In this document: in pieces, positions 45,347 to 54,476 of the stretch
Position numbering within the stretch: the first letter of the stretch is position 1
How the letters are laid out: each line of letters begins with the position of its first letter
NCBI RefSeq assembly: GCF_000215105.1
Contig: NC_015588.1
Span: forward strand, 2,170,001-2,234,000
Reading direction: 5' to 3'
DNA from: Isoptericola variabilis 225
GTDB lineage: Bacteria > Actinomycetota > Actinomycetes > Actinomycetales > Cellulomonadaceae
DNA length: 64,000 bases
Notes under the pieces: model-generated
Told to the model about the DNA's origin: nothing
Databases searched by the model: none
The model's input: only the letters and a program-made list of their open reading frames with translations
Made by a program: the position numbers and the translations under genes

Positions 45347-46666
45347 TCAGGGCGTGAGTCCTCCGCCGGCGAGGAGCATCCGTAGCCGGTAGTTGTCGCG
45401 GTTGCGGTAGCCGCGGGCTAGGCGACGGTGGAGCTCGATGATGCCGTTCATGGCCTCCGTGCCGCCGTTGCTCGATCGGCCGGTGGTGAAGTAGGCCAGG
45501 AACGCTTCGCGCCAGCGGCGCAGGGTCCGTCCGAGACGCGAGACCTCGGGGATCGGGCAGGTGTGGAAGGTCGCGAGGACCTTCTCGGCGCGTTGCTTTC
45601 CGTCCTGCAGGTCGGGTGCGCGGTAGGCGGCGCGCAGCTGCTGGGCGCGCTGCCAGGCGACGAGCACCTCCTCGTGGGCTTCGTCGGCCTCGATCGCCCG
45701 CGCCAGGCGGGCTCGCTGCTTGTCGGTGAGGTTCTCGGCTCCGGCACGCAGGATGGTCTGGATGCCGAACAGCGGGTCTCCCTTGCGGCCGCGATGACCG
45801 GTGGTGTCCTGCTGGACTCGGCGGCGCACCTCGTCGACCACGGCGGTGCCCAGCTTCACGACGTGGAACGCGTCCAGCACCGCGGTCGCATCGGCGAGCT
45901 GGTCGTCGATGGCGGACTTGTAGCCGCCGAACGGGTCCAACGCTGCGACATCGATCGCGGACTTGAAGTCGTCGCCGCGCGCGTCGAGCCAGTCGGCGTA
46001 GGCCTTCTTCGACCGGCCGGGCACCAGGTCCAGCAGCCGGGCGTGCACTCTGCCCTCGTGGTCCCGGGTGAGGTCGACCATCCCGGTCAGCTCCTTCGGG
46101 CCGCGCGCCTTCGGGTTTCCGTGGTGCCAGACGTGCTCGTCCACCCCGAGGCTGGTCACGCCCGTGAACCGGGACTCGTCGGCAGCGAGACGTTCGAGCT
46201 CGGGCTTCACTGCCCGCCACAGCGCCCACCACGACACCGCCAGGCGGCGCGCGAGGCTGCTGATGGTGGCGTGCTCGCGGCGCAATTGCCCGATCGCCCA
46301 CGTCACGGCCCGCGTGGTGATCGAGCCCCGGGCCGCCACGAGCGCCGGGACCTGCTCGGCGAACGTTCCGCGCGGGCAGGTAGCCTCCGGGCACCGCCAG
46401 ATCCGTTGCCGCCACACGAGCCGGACCCGGGCATCGCCATGCGGGACGTCGTGCAGGACCCGTCGTCGCCGTCCCCGGCTCGGGGCCACGACCCCGCAGT
46501 CCGGGCAGCCCTCCAACCGCCACGGCGTCGAGACGGTCACCGTCATCAACGTCTCGGTCCGTTCGACCGTCTCGACCTGCACGCCGGGCAGTCCCAGCAA
46601 GAGGTCACAGCGCGAACACGGGTCAGTGGTGGTGGGCGCGCCAGCGCACCCCGTAGCGTTGGACAA
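45347..46666 (-). CDS. ISL3 family transposase, copy 3
   Basis: 439 residues, uninterrupted. Zinc-finger parts are CSRCDLLLGLPGVQV, GCPDCGVVAPSRG and WRCPEATCPRGTF. A helix-turn-helix region (ATISSLARRLAVSWWALWRAV) precedes the DDE core (TSLGVDEHVWHH, AALDPFGGYKSAIDDQLADATAVLDAFHVVKLG, SSNGGTEAMNGIIELHRR). It is clearly homologous to, but well diverged from, copies 1 and 2, so the three arrived separately. The start is TTG 46666, two nucleotides after the inverted-repeat leader. Confidence 0.92.
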   Translation of the reverse strand: MSNATGCAGAPTTTDPCSRCDLLLGLPGVQVETVERTETLMTVTVSTPWRLEGCPDCGVVAPSRGRRRRVLHDVPHGDARVRLVWRQRIWRCPEATCPRGTFAEQVPALVAARGSITTRAVTWAIGQLRREHATISSLARRLAVSWWALWRAVKPELERLAADESRFTGVTSLGVDEHVWHHGNPKARGPKELTGMVDLTRDHEGRVHARLLDLVPGRSKKAYADWLDARGDDFKSAIDVAALDPFGGYKSAIDDQLADATAVLDAFHVVKLGTAVVDEVRRRVQQDTTGHRGRKGDPLFGIQTILRAGAENLTDKQRARLARAIEADEAHEEVLVAWQRAQQLRAAYRAPDLQDGKQRAEKVLATFHTCPIPEVSRLGRTLRRWREAFLAYFTTGRSSNGGTEAMNGIIELHRRLARGYRNRDNYRLRMLLAGGGLTP

Positions 46667-46667
46667 C

Positions 46668-46727
46668 GTCGAGGTCCTCGAGATCGATCAGGTTGCTTGG
46701 TCGCTCCTGATCATCGGGGACCTCGAC
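46668..46727 (-). promoter_or_regulatory. Inverted-repeat leader at the transposase start, ISL3 copy 3
   Basis: Outer arms GTCGAGGTCC and GGACCTCGAC are complementary. On the transposase strand an inner stem GATCAGG/CCTGATC encloses AGCGACCAAGCAA. It ends one base before the TTG start codon. Confidence 0.7.
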
Positions 46728-46812
46728 CCCTACACCCAGGCCATCACGCCGCCGTCGTCACTCCCCACCGGATCGGCGAAGAGCCACCGCCGCGACCGGT
46801 ACCACTGAGGGA

Positions 46813-48765
46813 TTGGTGCCAGCGATCTCCTACCTGCGGGTCTCCACGAAAGACCAGGCCAGCCGCTACGGGCAAGAAGAAGGCCTGTCCATCCCCGCTC
46901 AACGGGAAGCCGCGCAGCGCAAGGCCGAACAGCTCGGCGCGGTCATCGTCAAAGAGTTCATCGAACCCGGCGAATCCGCCAAGTCCGCCAGACGGCGCGC
47001 CTTGCAGGAGATGCTCGACTACATCGCTGCGAACCCTGTCCGCTACTGCATCATCAACAAGGTCGACCGGATCGCCCGCAATCGCCTCGACGACGCGATC
47101 ATCCACGCCACGCTCCGCGGAGCGAACACCACCCTCGTGTCGGTGACAGAGAACATCGACGAGACCCCGTCGGGCATGCTCATGCACGGCATCCTCGCCT
47201 CGATGGCCGAGTTCTACTCCCTCAACCTCGCCCAAGAGGTCATCAAGGGCATGACCCAGAAGGCCACCATCGGCGGCACCCCCACCAAGGCGCCGCTCGG
47301 GTATCTGAACGTGCGTACCACCGACGCCAAGGGCCGCGAGATCCGCGACATCGCCATCGACCCCGACCGGGCCGACCTGATCCGTTTCGCGTTCACCGCC
47401 TACGCCACCGGGGACTGGTCACTGTCCTCCCTAGCCAAGGAACTCAACGCGCGAGGTCTCACCACGCGGCCTACACCGGCACAGCCGGCCCGGCTGATCA
47501 CGACCACCACGCTTCACAAGGTGCTGACCAACCCTTACTACCAAGGCACAGTCACCTTCCGCGGCCTCACCTACGACGGCGCTCACACCCCGCTCGTCGA
47601 CTCCGAGACCTGGATCCGAGTCCAGGCCCAGCTCGACGCGAAGAACGCCGTCGGCGAACGGCCCCAGAAGTACGACCACTACCTCAAAGGCTCCCTGTAC
47701 TGCTCCTGCGGCGCGAAGCTCATGATCGAACGGCCCCGCGACAAGAACGGCAACCGGTACGAGTACTTCACCTGTTCCGGACGGCGCCGCAAGCGCACCC
47801 CCTGCATCCGCTCCGCGATCCTCGCAGAGCGGATCGAGCAGCGCATCGAAGCCACCTACAACACCAACGGCCTCACCAAGAACGAAGCCGAACGGGTACA
47901 GGGCGTGCTGCGCCGGGTGTTCGACCAGCTCGAAGCCACCAGCGACGACGAACGCAAGCTCCTCGAAGCCCAGAAGGACAAGCTCGAAGCAGAACGACTC
48001 AAGCTCGTCCAGGCCCACTACGCCGACGCGATCCCTCTGGACCTGCTCAAGAGCGAGCAGGAACGCATCCGCACCGGCCTCGACCAGATCACCAGACGCC
48101 TCGACACCATGACGGCCACCTATACCGGCGCCCGGGACGGTCTCGACGAGCTCCTTGACCTGCTTACCGACCTCGGCGATCTCTACAACCGATGCGAACC
48201 CGCTGAACGCCGCATGCTCAACCGAGCCCTGTTCGACCGCATCATCATCGACGAGGACGAGAACATCAGCGTCGTCCCTGCCGAGCCCGCCGCCAGCGTC
48301 CTCGCCCACGTCAACACCGATGTCCCCGAGCCGGTGACCGCAGAAACGAACCTGCCCCGCACTCAGGCGGGGCAGGTTTCGATTTGCTCAACTTACGTGG
48401 AGCTGAGGGGACTCGAACCCCTGACCCCCTGCATGCCATGCAGGTGCGCTACCAGCTGCGCCACAGCCCCGAGAACCGACTCTCGCCGTGGCGATTCGTC
48501 TGATTCGGTGCGTTCCTCCCGGGTTGCCCCGCGGGAACGTCGATATCTTAGGCAGACTTGGTCTCAGGTTCCAAATTCCAGTCGGGCCCCGCCTGCCACC
48601 GGTCGAGCGGGTAGCCGGCGCCCACGTTGTGGGCCACGAGCCGCCACTCCGGCACGGCGTCGGCGCCGTACCGGTGCAGGTGGGACCAGTGCACGTTGTG
48701 CACGCCCGCGATGCCGCGCCACCCGTCCACGTCGATCCCGAGCAGCGTCGTCACGGCGAGCGTGA
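46813..48765 (+). CDS. Large serine recombinase/integrase running through its tRNA attachment site
   Basis: The N-terminal resolvase domain has the catalytic Ser in SYLRVSTKDQASRYGQEEGLSIPAQR and the Arg motif in INKVDRIARNRLDD. The recombinase domain follows (PLGYLNVRTTDAKGREI), then a zinc ribbon (YCSCGAKLMIERP to FTCSGRRRKRTPC) and a long coiled coil (about residues 370-440). After residue 515 or so the frame enters the terminator and tRNA-Ala gene as RGLEPLTPCMPC and then reads antisense of the phosphatase gene to 48765. A C-terminus formed from attR is typical of integrases of this type. The start is TTG 46813 or GTG 46816 with GAGGG upstream. ISL3 copy 3 ends 28 bases before it. Confidence 0.88.
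   Translation: MVPAISYLRVSTKDQASRYGQEEGLSIPAQREAAQRKAEQLGAVIVKEFIEPGESAKSARRRALQEMLDYIAANPVRYCIINKVDRIARNRLDDAIIHATLRGANTTLVSVTENIDETPSGMLMHGILASMAEFYSLNLAQEVIKGMTQKATIGGTPTKAPLGYLNVRTTDAKGREIRDIAIDPDRADLIRFAFTAYATGDWSLSSLAKELNARGLTTRPTPAQPARLITTTTLHKVLTNPYYQGTVTFRGLTYDGAHTPLVDSETWIRVQAQLDAKNAVGERPQKYDHYLKGSLYCSCGAKLMIERPRDKNGNRYEYFTCSGRRRKRTPCIRSAILAERIEQRIEATYNTNGLTKNEAERVQGVLRRVFDQLEATSDDERKLLEAQKDKLEAERLKLVQAHYADAIPLDLLKSEQERIRTGLDQITRRLDTMTATYTGARDGLDELLDLLTDLGDLYNRCEPAERRMLNRALFDRIIIDEDENISVVPAEPAASVLAHVNTDVPEPVTAETNLPRTQAGQVSICSTYVELRGLEPLTPCMPCRCATSCATAPRTDSRRGDSSDSVRSSRVAPRERRYLRQTWSQVPNSSRAPPATGRAGSRRPRCGPRAATPARRRRRTGAGGTSARCARPRCRATRPRRSRAASSRRA
48349..48378 (-). terminator. Hairpin terminator downstream of tRNA-Ala
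   Basis: AACCTGCCCCGC and GCGGGGCAGGTT pair perfectly (12 bp) around a 6-base loop. On the tRNA strand it begins 20 bases after the tRNA 3' end and is followed by TCGTTTCT. It lies inside the recombinase reading frame, so the integrase tail is encoded by terminator DNA. Confidence 0.75.
48398..48470 (-). tRNA. tRNA-Ala (anticodon GGC)
   Basis: 73 nt that fold into a complete cloverleaf: acceptor GGGGCTG/CAGCTCC, D stem GCGC/GCGC, anticodon stem CCTGC/GCAGG with loop ATGGCAT (anticodon GGC), T stem AGGGG/CCCCT with TTCGAGT, discriminator A. The G3-U70 wobble pair, the alanine identity element, is present. CCA is not encoded. The gene lies just downstream of the rsfS-phosphatase cluster on the same strand and serves as the integration site of the recombinase element. 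Confidence 0.97.
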
Positions 48766-49240
48766 TGGCGGCGCCGTGCGACACCACGACGAGAGTCTCG
48801 TCACCCTCCAGCGCGTCCGCGTGCTCGCGCACGGCCTCCGCCATGCGTGCGGCCACGGCGACCTTGGTCTCGGCACCCGCCTCGACCGGGTCGTGCCCGC
48901 GGCGCCACGCGGCGTACTCCTCGGGCCAGCGCTCGGCGATCTCCTCGCCGGTCATGCCCTCCCAGGCACCGAAGGACCGCTCGCGCAGCCGCACGTCGGT
49001 CTGCACGGCGACGTCTCCCCCGAGCGCCTGCGCGTACGCGGCGGCCGTGTCGGCGGCGCGCTCGAGGTCCGAGGACACGATACGCGCGGCCCGATGCGAC
49101 GAGGCCAGCGCGGCCGCCCCCTCGGCGGCCTGCCAGCGCCCGACGTCGTCGAGCGGGATGTCGATCTGGCCCTGCAGCCGCAGGGTCGCGTTGTACGCGG
49201 TACGGGCGTGGCGGAGCAGGACGACGGTCCTCGCCGTCAT
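48548..49240 (-). CDS. Histidine phosphatase family protein (phosphoglycerate mutase-like)
   Basis: 230 residues. The phosphorylated His is in VVLLRHARTAYNATLRLQGQIDIPL (RHA variant of RHG), the acid Glu in RLRERSFGAWEGMTGEEIAERW, and the second His in VVVSHGAAITLAV. In actinobacteria this gene follows rsfS and may act on sugar phosphates or other phosphoesters; true glycolytic mutase activity is unlikely without the full family loops. ATG 49240 lies four bases after the rsfS stop. Confidence 0.9.
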   Translation of the reverse strand: MTARTVVLLRHARTAYNATLRLQGQIDIPLDDVGRWQAAEGAAALASSHRAARIVSSDLERAADTAAAYAQALGGDVAVQTDVRLRERSFGAWEGMTGEEIAERWPEEYAAWRRGHDPVEAGAETKVAVAARMAEAVREHADALEGDETLVVVSHGAAITLAVTTLLGIDVDGWRGIAGVHNVHWSHLHRYGADAVPEWRLVAHNVGAGYPLDRWQAGPDWNLEPETKSA

Positions 49241-49243
49241 GCG

Positions 49244-49690
49244 TCAGCTCCCGTCGTCGGACAGGCGGATCGAGCCGTCGGAGGGCTCGGTCCCGTACTC
49301 GGCGGCCGCTGCGGCGCCGTCGCCGCCGCGGGCGTCGGCGGGCAGGTCGATCGCGGGGCAGTCCTTCCACAGCCGCTCGAGCGCGTAGTAGACGCGGTCC
49401 TCGGCGTGCTGCACGTGCACGACGACGTCGCCGAAGTCGAGCAGCACCCAGCGGGCCTCGGCCTTGCCCTCCCGGCGGATGGGCTTGGCGCCGGCCTTGT
49501 ACATCTGCTCCTCGACGGCGTCGACGATCGCGGAGACCTGGCGCTCGTTGGTGCCGGACGCGATGAGGAACACGTCCGTGAGGACGAGCTGCTCGCTCAC
49601 GTCGAGCGCGATGATCTCCTGAGCCTTGCGGTCCGACGCCGCGCGGGCGGCGACGATCGCGAGCTCGACGGCCCGCTCGGTGGCGGTCAC
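49244..49690 (-). CDS. rsfS: Ribosome silencing factor RsfS
   Basis: A 148-residue Iojap/RsfS protein that binds uL14 and blocks subunit joining when nutrients are low. The family core is KAQEIIALDVSEQLVLTDVFLIASGTNERQVSAIVDAVEEQMYKAG then EGKAEARWVLLDFGDVVVHVQHAEDRVYYALERLW. An acidic C-terminal extension of about 30 residues is normal in actinobacteria. The GTG start overlaps the upstream stop as GTGA. Confidence 0.95.
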   Translation of the reverse strand: MTATERAVELAIVAARAASDRKAQEIIALDVSEQLVLTDVFLIASGTNERQVSAIVDAVEEQMYKAGAKPIRREGKAEARWVLLDFGDVVVHVQHAEDRVYYALERLWKDCPAIDLPADARGGDGAAAAAEYGTEPSDGSIRLSDDGS

Positions 49691-50718
49691 AGGACTCCTC
49701 CGTCCGGCAGGGTGTGCAGGGTCGTGACGGTCGCCGCCGCCTGCTGGTCGGTCTCGAAGCTCTCGTCCGGACCGTCGAGCAGCAGCTTCCACAGCAGCAG
49801 GCCGAGGACGAACGCCACGACCACGAGCACGATGTAGTGCAGCCACGTGTACGAGCTCTCGGGCTCGTCCCAGTCGTCCTCGTCGTCGTCCTCGACCGGC
49901 ACCCCGGCGCGGGCGCGCACGGGCTGCGGGTCGGTGCCGACCAGCGCGTCGAACGGCGACGCGGACGTGCGGCCGGCGGGCTGGCCGGGCTGCGCGCCCG
50001 GCTGGACCTGCGTCGGCTGCGCGGACGCCGTCTCCCACGGCAGGCTCGGCCGTGACGAGCGCTCCGGCACGCCGGCGGACGACGTACCGAACGGGGACGG
50101 GGGCTCGGTGCGCGACGGCGTGGCGGGCGCGGCCGGGGAGCCCCACGGCGACGGCGGCGGCGCATCGGGCGCGCCCGAGGACGACGACGGGGCCGCCGGC
50201 GCCGACGACGGACGGCCGTAGGCGGCCGCCGACGGGGCGGCCGGGCCGGTGAACGGCTGGCGGGAGGTCGTGCGCTGCGGCGCGCTCGGCCGCGCGGGCA
50301 CCTCGGCCGACGGCGCACCGAACCGCTCGCCCTCACCGGGACGCACGACCGGCGTCAGGCGGCCCGTCTCGTCGACGCTGCGCACGCCGCCCGACGTCGC
50401 GGGCGGGCGCACGACCGGACCCTGCGCGCCGTAGCCCTGCGGGGCGGGCGGCGCCAGCTGCGGCGGCTGCTGGGCCGCGGCCTGCTCGCGCAGCGCGCGG
50501 CGCGACGGCGTGGGCCCGCTCGCGCGCGACGACGCCGGGGGCGGCACCGGGGCGGGCGCGGGCACCGACAGCGGCTGCCCGTAGCCCGGCGACGGGTACG
50601 ACGACCCGCCCGGGGCCGGACCCGCGCCGCCCTGGGCGGCCGCCGCTGCCGCCGCGGCGGCCTGCTCGCGCTCGCGGATCTCGCGCCGCGTCAGCGGGCG
50701 CTTGCTGTTGTCACTCAT
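49687..50718 (-). CDS. Pro/Ala-rich protein with one C-terminal transmembrane helix
   Basis: 343 residues. It opens with a charged segment ([24 protein letters not shown]), then about 220 residues of Pro/Ser/Ala/Gly-rich disordered sequence, an acidic block ([15 protein letters not shown]) and a single membrane helix ([20 protein letters not shown]), with a short outer end. It sits between nadD and rsfS, where actinobacteria often carry a divergent membrane or LytR-C-like gene. Its role is unknown to me. ATG 50718 overlaps the nadD end by eight bases. Confidence 0.75.
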   Translation of the reverse strand: MSDNSKRPLTRREIREREQAAAAAAAAAQGGAGPAPGGSSYPSPGYGQPLSVPAPAPVPPPASSRASGPTPSRRALREQAAAQQPPQLAPPAPQGYGAQGPVVRPPATSGGVRSVDETGRLTPVVRPGEGERFGAPSAEVPARPSAPQRTTSRQPFTGPAAPSAAAYGRPSSAPAAPSSSSGAPDAPPPSPWGSPAAPATPSRTEPPSPFGTSSAGVPERSSRPSLPWETASAQPTQVQPGAQPGQPAGRTSASPFDALVGTDPQPVRARAGVPVEDDDEDDWDEPESSYTWLHYIVLVVVAFVLGLLLWKLLLDGPDESFETDQQAAATVTTLHTLPDGGVL

Positions 50719-51316
50719 CGAGACCTCGATACAGACCGTGCTTCGCGATGTACTGGACCACGCCGTCCGGCACCAGGTACCACACGGGCTGACCCGCCTC
50801 GGCCCGGCGCCGGCAGTCCGAGGAGGAGATCGCCAGCGCCGGCACCTCGAGCGTCGTCACCCCGTCGGGCGGCAGACCGTCCACCGTGAGGTGGTGCCCC
50901 GGCCGTGTCACGGCGACGAAGTGTGCCATGTCCCACAGCTGCGCGGCATCCTTCCAGGTGAGGATCTGCTCGATGGCGTCCGCACCGGTGATGAAGAACA
51001 GGTCCGCGTCGGGCCGCTCGGCCCGCAGGTCGCGCAGCGTGTCGACGGTGTACGTCAGCCCCGGGCGGTCGATGTCGACCCGGCTCACCGTGAACCGGGG
51101 GTTCGACGCGGTCGCGATGACCGTCATGAGGTAACGGTGCTCGGCCGGGGAGACCTTCGCGTGCTGCTTGAAGCTCGGCTTGCCCGTGGGCACGAACACG
51201 ACCTCGTCGAGGTCCAGGAGCGCCGCCGCCTCGGAGGCGGCGACGAGGTGCCCGTGGTGGATGGGGTCGAAGGTCCCACCCATCACGCCGAGGCGCGGAC
51301 GGCGCTGCTCGCTCAC
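50711..51316 (-). CDS. nadD: Nicotinate-nucleotide adenylyltransferase
   Basis: A 201-residue NAD biosynthesis enzyme that joins ATP and nicotinate mononucleotide. The nucleotidyltransferase motif [11 protein letters not shown] is in [24 protein letters not shown]; the second signature is the C-terminal [35 protein letters not shown] (ISSSxxR type). [12 protein letters not shown] is also typical. The GTG start lies just downstream of the small membrane gene. It belongs to the proA-nadD-rsfS cluster. Confidence 0.96.
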   Translation of the reverse strand: MSEQRRPRLGVMGGTFDPIHHGHLVAASEAAALLDLDEVVFVPTGKPSFKQHAKVSPAEHRYLMTVIATASNPRFTVSRVDIDRPGLTYTVDTLRDLRAERPDADLFFITGADAIEQILTWKDAAQLWDMAHFVAVTRPGHHLTVDGLPPDGVTTLEVPALAISSSDCRRRAEAGQPVWYLVPDGVVQYIAKHGLYRGLDE

Positions 51317-51335
51317 GCTGACCGGACGGACGCGG

Positions 51336-51497
51336 TCAGTGGCGGGAACCGACGTTGCGGAAGGCGTAGGTCACCAGGAGCATGGCGACCAGCGCGCCGA
51401 ACGCGAGGACGCCGAGGACGACGGGCGAGAGCTCGAAGGCGCCCGTCGGAGCCTGCTCGGTGGCCTCCTGGGCGATCTGGACGGCGGTGTGCAGCAC
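51336..51497 (-). CDS. Small single-pass membrane protein upstream of nadD
   Basis: A 53-residue protein, [19 protein letters not shown] then one hydrophobic helix ([24 protein letters not shown]) and a short basic end. The GTG start at 51497 has a very good GGAGGAG site six bases upstream, and the reading fits the gap between proA and nadD exactly. Function unknown. Confidence 0.7.
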   Translation of the reverse strand: MLHTAVQIAQEATEQAPTGAFELSPVVLGVLAFGALVAMLLVTYAFRNVGSRH

Positions 51498-51612
51498 GGG
51501 TTCTCCTCCTGCGCGGGTCGTTGCTCTGCGGGTCCTGCGGTGCGGTCGGGCGCCGGGCGCAGGACCGCGGGCCCCAGTCTCTCACGGCCGCCGCGCTATC
51601 CCTCAGCACCCC

Positions 51613-52929
51613 TCAGGGACGCACGTGACCGTCGCCCTGCACGACCCACTTGGTCGTCGTGAGCTCCGCCAGGCCCATGGGCCCGCGCGCGTGCAGCTTC
51701 TGCGTCGAGATGCCGATCTCGGCCCCGAGGCCGAGCTGGCCGCCGTCGGTGAACCGGGTCGAGGCGTTGACCATGATCGCCGCCGAGTCGATCTCCGCGA
51801 CGAAGCGGTCGGCCGCGCGCAGGTCGTTCGTCACGATCGCCTCGGTGTGGCCCGAGGACCACGTGCGGATGTGCTCGATCGCCTCGTCGACCGAGTCGAC
51901 GACGCGCACCGCGAGCTCGAGGGCCAGGTACTCGGTCGCCCAGTCGGCGTCGACGGCGGGCACGACCTCGACGCTCTCGGGCGCGAACGCCGAGGACGCC
52001 GCGTCGCCGTGCAGGACGACGCCGGCGCCGGACAGCGCCGCGAGCGCCGCCGGCAGGAACGCCGGCGCGGCGTCCTTGTGCACGAGCAGCGTCTCGGCCG
52101 CGTTGCACACGCCCACGCGCTGCGTCTTGGCGTTCATGACGATCTCGACGGCGGTCGCGACGTCGGCCGACGCGTCGACGTACACGTGCACGTTGCCGAC
52201 GCCCGTCTCGATGACCGGCACCTGCGACTGCTCGACGACGGTGCGGATGAGGTCGGCCCCGCCGCGCGGGATGAGCACGTCGACGAGCCCGCGGGCGCGC
52301 ATGAGGGCGACGCTGCCGGGACGCCCGTACGCGTCGATCGACTGCACGAGGTCGCCCGGCAGCCCCTGCGCCTCGAGCGCGCGGCGCATGACGCCCGTGA
52401 TGACGGTGTTCGACGCCGCCGCGGCGCTCCCGCCGCGCAGGATCACGGCGTTGCCGGACTTCAGCCCCAGGCCCGCGGCGTCGACCGTGACGTTGGGGCG
52501 CGCCTCGTAGATCATCCCGACCACGCCCATGGGCACGCGCAGCTGCCGCACGCGCAGCCCGTTGGGCAGCGTCTGGCCGCGCACGACCTCCCCCACCGGG
52601 TCCGGCAGCGCCGCGAGCTCGCGCAGCGCGTCGGCGATCGAGCCCACGCGCGCGGGCGTGAGCGTGAGCCGGTCGAGCAGCCCGGGGGTCATCCCGTCGG
52701 CGCGCCCCCGCTCGACGTCGTCGGCGTTCGCCTCGACGATCTCGTCGGCCGCGTCGACCAGGGCGTCCGCGATCGCGTGCAGAGCGGCGTCCTTCGTCGC
52801 GCGCGACGCCGTCGCGAGCGCCCGCGAGGCGACCTTCGCGCGGCGTGCGACGTCGTGCACGGCCGCGGTGACGTCGTCGGGCACGTCGGCGCCCGCGGCG
52901 GACCGGGTCTCGGGGAACGTGGTGGACAT
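51613..52929 (-). CDS. proA: Gamma-glutamyl phosphate reductase
   Basis: A 438-residue enzyme for the second step of proline synthesis. Landmarks are [38 protein letters not shown], the NADPH/substrate region and the catalytic Cys in [20 protein letters not shown] (near residue 276), then [12 protein letters not shown] and [33 protein letters not shown]. It is separated from proB by a single MFS gene on the other strand, an interruption of the common proBA order. Confidence 0.97.
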   Translation of the reverse strand: MSTTFPETRSAAGADVPDDVTAAVHDVARRAKVASRALATASRATKDAALHAIADALVDAADEIVEANADDVERGRADGMTPGLLDRLTLTPARVGSIADALRELAALPDPVGEVVRGQTLPNGLRVRQLRVPMGVVGMIYEARPNVTVDAAGLGLKSGNAVILRGGSAAAASNTVITGVMRRALEAQGLPGDLVQSIDAYGRPGSVALMRARGLVDVLIPRGGADLIRTVVEQSQVPVIETGVGNVHVYVDASADVATAVEIVMNAKTQRVGVCNAAETLLVHKDAAPAFLPAALAALSGAGVVLHGDAASSAFAPESVEVVPAVDADWATEYLALELAVRVVDSVDEAIEHIRTWSSGHTEAIVTNDLRAADRFVAEIDSAAIMVNASTRFTDGGQLGLGAEIGISTQKLHARGPMGLAELTTTKWVVQGDGHVRP

Positions 52930-53043
52930 GCTCCCGAGACTACGACGCCGACCGCGTGGTGGACAGGCCGTTCCGGCCCTCGGGCAGGCGGCCCGCTACG
53001 ATGCCGCGGCGACCACGTCCGGGCGCAGGAAGGACCACCGACG

Positions 53044-54432
53044 ATGACATCCTCCGCGCCGGCACCCGCCGCCACCCGCACCGAGCGGCTCGACCGGCTA
53101 CCGTTCACGCGCGCCCACCGCCGGCTGCTCGTCGGGTCCGGCATCGGCTGGGCGCTCGACGCGATGGACGTCGGCATCATGTCGTTCGTGCTCGTGGCGA
53201 TCGCCGAGCAGTGGTCGCTGACCACCGGCGAGCGGTCCCTGCTGGCGTCGATCGGGTTCGTCGGCATGGCCGTGGGGGCGGCGCTCGGCGGCCTCCTCGC
53301 GGACCGGATCGGACGGCGCTCGGTCTTCGCGCTCACGCTCCTCGTCTACGGCCTGGCGACCGGCGCGTCCGCCCTCGCCGCGGGCGTAGCGGCGCTTCTC
53401 GCGCTGCGGTTCGTCGTCGGGCTCGGCCTGGGTGCCGAGCTGCCCGTGGCCTCGACGCTCGTGAGCGAGTACTCGCCCGCGCGCATCCGCGGGCGGGTCG
53501 TCGTCGTGCTCGAGTCGTTCTGGGCCGTCGGCTGGATCGCCGCGGCCGTCGTCGGCCTGCTGCTCGTGCCGTCCTCCGACGACGGGTGGCGCTGGGCGTT
53601 CGCCATCGGCGTCGTCCCGGCGCTGTACGCCCTGTACGTGCGGGCACGGCTGCCGGAGTCCGTGCGCTTCCTCGAGCGCCAGGGCCGGCACGACGACGCC
53701 GAGGCCGCGGTGCGCGCGTTCGAGCGCTCGGCGGGGGTCGCCGCGCCCTCGGCCGCGCCGCCCGCCGCCGAGGAGCACGGACCGGCCGCTCGCGAGCACG
53801 CCCCGCGCGTGCCGGTCCGCGCGCTGTTCACCGCCGCCCTGCGCCGCCGCACCGTCGCGCTCTGGCTCACCTGGTTCGGCGTGAACTTCGCCTACTACGG
53901 CGCCTTCACGTGGATCCCGACGATCCTCGTCGAGGACGGATTCAGCATGGTCCGCTCGTTCGGCTACACGCTGATCATCACGCTCGCCCAGCTGCCCGGG
54001 TACGCGGTCGCCGCGTGGCTCATCGAGGCGTGGGGCCGCCGCGCGGTGCTGCTCACGTTCCTCGGCGGCTCGGCCGTCTCGGCGGTCGCGTTCGGGCTGG
54101 CCGGCTCGGTGCCGGCGATCCTGGCGGCCGGGATCGCGCTGTCGTTCTTCAACCTCGGCGCCTGGGGCGCCCTGTACGCCGTCACGCCCGAGAGCTACCC
54201 GACTCCGGTCCGCGCCACGGGTGCGGGCGCGGCGACGGCGTTCGGTCGCCTCGCGTCGATCACGGCGCCGCTCGTGGTGCTCCCGCTGCGGGACCAGATC
54301 GGCACGGCCGGCGTCTTCACCGTCTTCGCGGCCGCGTTCCTGCTGGCGATGGCCGGCTCGGCGATGCTTGTCGAGCTGCGCGGCCGCCGGCTCGAGGAGG
54401 ACGTCGACGAGGCGGCCGCCGAGGCAGGCTAA
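53044..54432 (+). CDS. MFS transporter (metabolite:H+ symporter type)
   Basis: 462 residues, 12 hydrophobic segments. Marks are LLVGSGIGWALDAMDVGIMSFVL (TM1, DAMDVG), GGLLADRIGRRSVFALTLLVYGLATG (motif A), LGAELPVASTLVSEYSPARIRGR and TPESYPTPVRATGAGAATAFGRLASITAPL near the end. These fit the aromatic-acid/sugar porter subgroup rather than drug exporters. ATG 53044 has AGGAAGGA upstream. It sits on the opposite strand between proA and proB. Confidence 0.9.
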   Translation: MTSSAPAPAATRTERLDRLPFTRAHRRLLVGSGIGWALDAMDVGIMSFVLVAIAEQWSLTTGERSLLASIGFVGMAVGAALGGLLADRIGRRSVFALTLLVYGLATGASALAAGVAALLALRFVVGLGLGAELPVASTLVSEYSPARIRGRVVVVLESFWAVGWIAAAVVGLLLVPSSDDGWRWAFAIGVVPALYALYVRARLPESVRFLERQGRHDDAEAAVRAFERSAGVAAPSAAPPAAEEHGPAAREHAPRVPVRALFTAALRRRTVALWLTWFGVNFAYYGAFTWIPTILVEDGFSMVRSFGYTLIITLAQLPGYAVAAWLIEAWGRRAVLLTFLGGSAVSAVAFGLAGSVPAILAAGIALSFFNLGAWGALYAVTPESYPTPVRATGAGAATAFGRLASITAPLVVLPLRDQIGTAGVFTVFAAAFLLAMAGSAMLVELRGRRLEEDVDEAAAEAG

Positions 54433-54437
54433 CGCGC

Positions 54438-54476
54438 GGGTCGACGCGGGGTCGACGCAGGGTCGACGCCGGGTCA
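54438..54476. repeat. 11-bp tandem repeat at the 3' ends of the MFS gene and proB
   Basis: GGGTCGACGC followed by one variable base occurs three times in a row (54438, 54449, 54460) with a partial fourth copy that enters the proB stop region. It lies in the short convergent gap and probably arose by slippage. Confidence 0.7.

Larger units (their letters stand above)
45323..46785. mobile_element. ISL3-family insertion sequence, copy 3
   Basis: A 1,463-bp element with inverted repeats starting GGCTCTTCGCCGAT on both sides (23 of 24 matched). It carries one intact minus-strand transposase plus the hairpin leader. The flanking octamers AGAAGTCG and ACCGCCGC do not match, so the original target duplication has been lost, for example by deletion between the element and the recombinase gene that begins 28 bases to the right. 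Confidence 0.88.

Noticed and set aside
46813..48765. Considered annotating the recombinase as truncated at 48398 before the tRNA
   Set aside because: No stop codon is present there; the frame is open to 48765, so I kept the full frame and described the tail.
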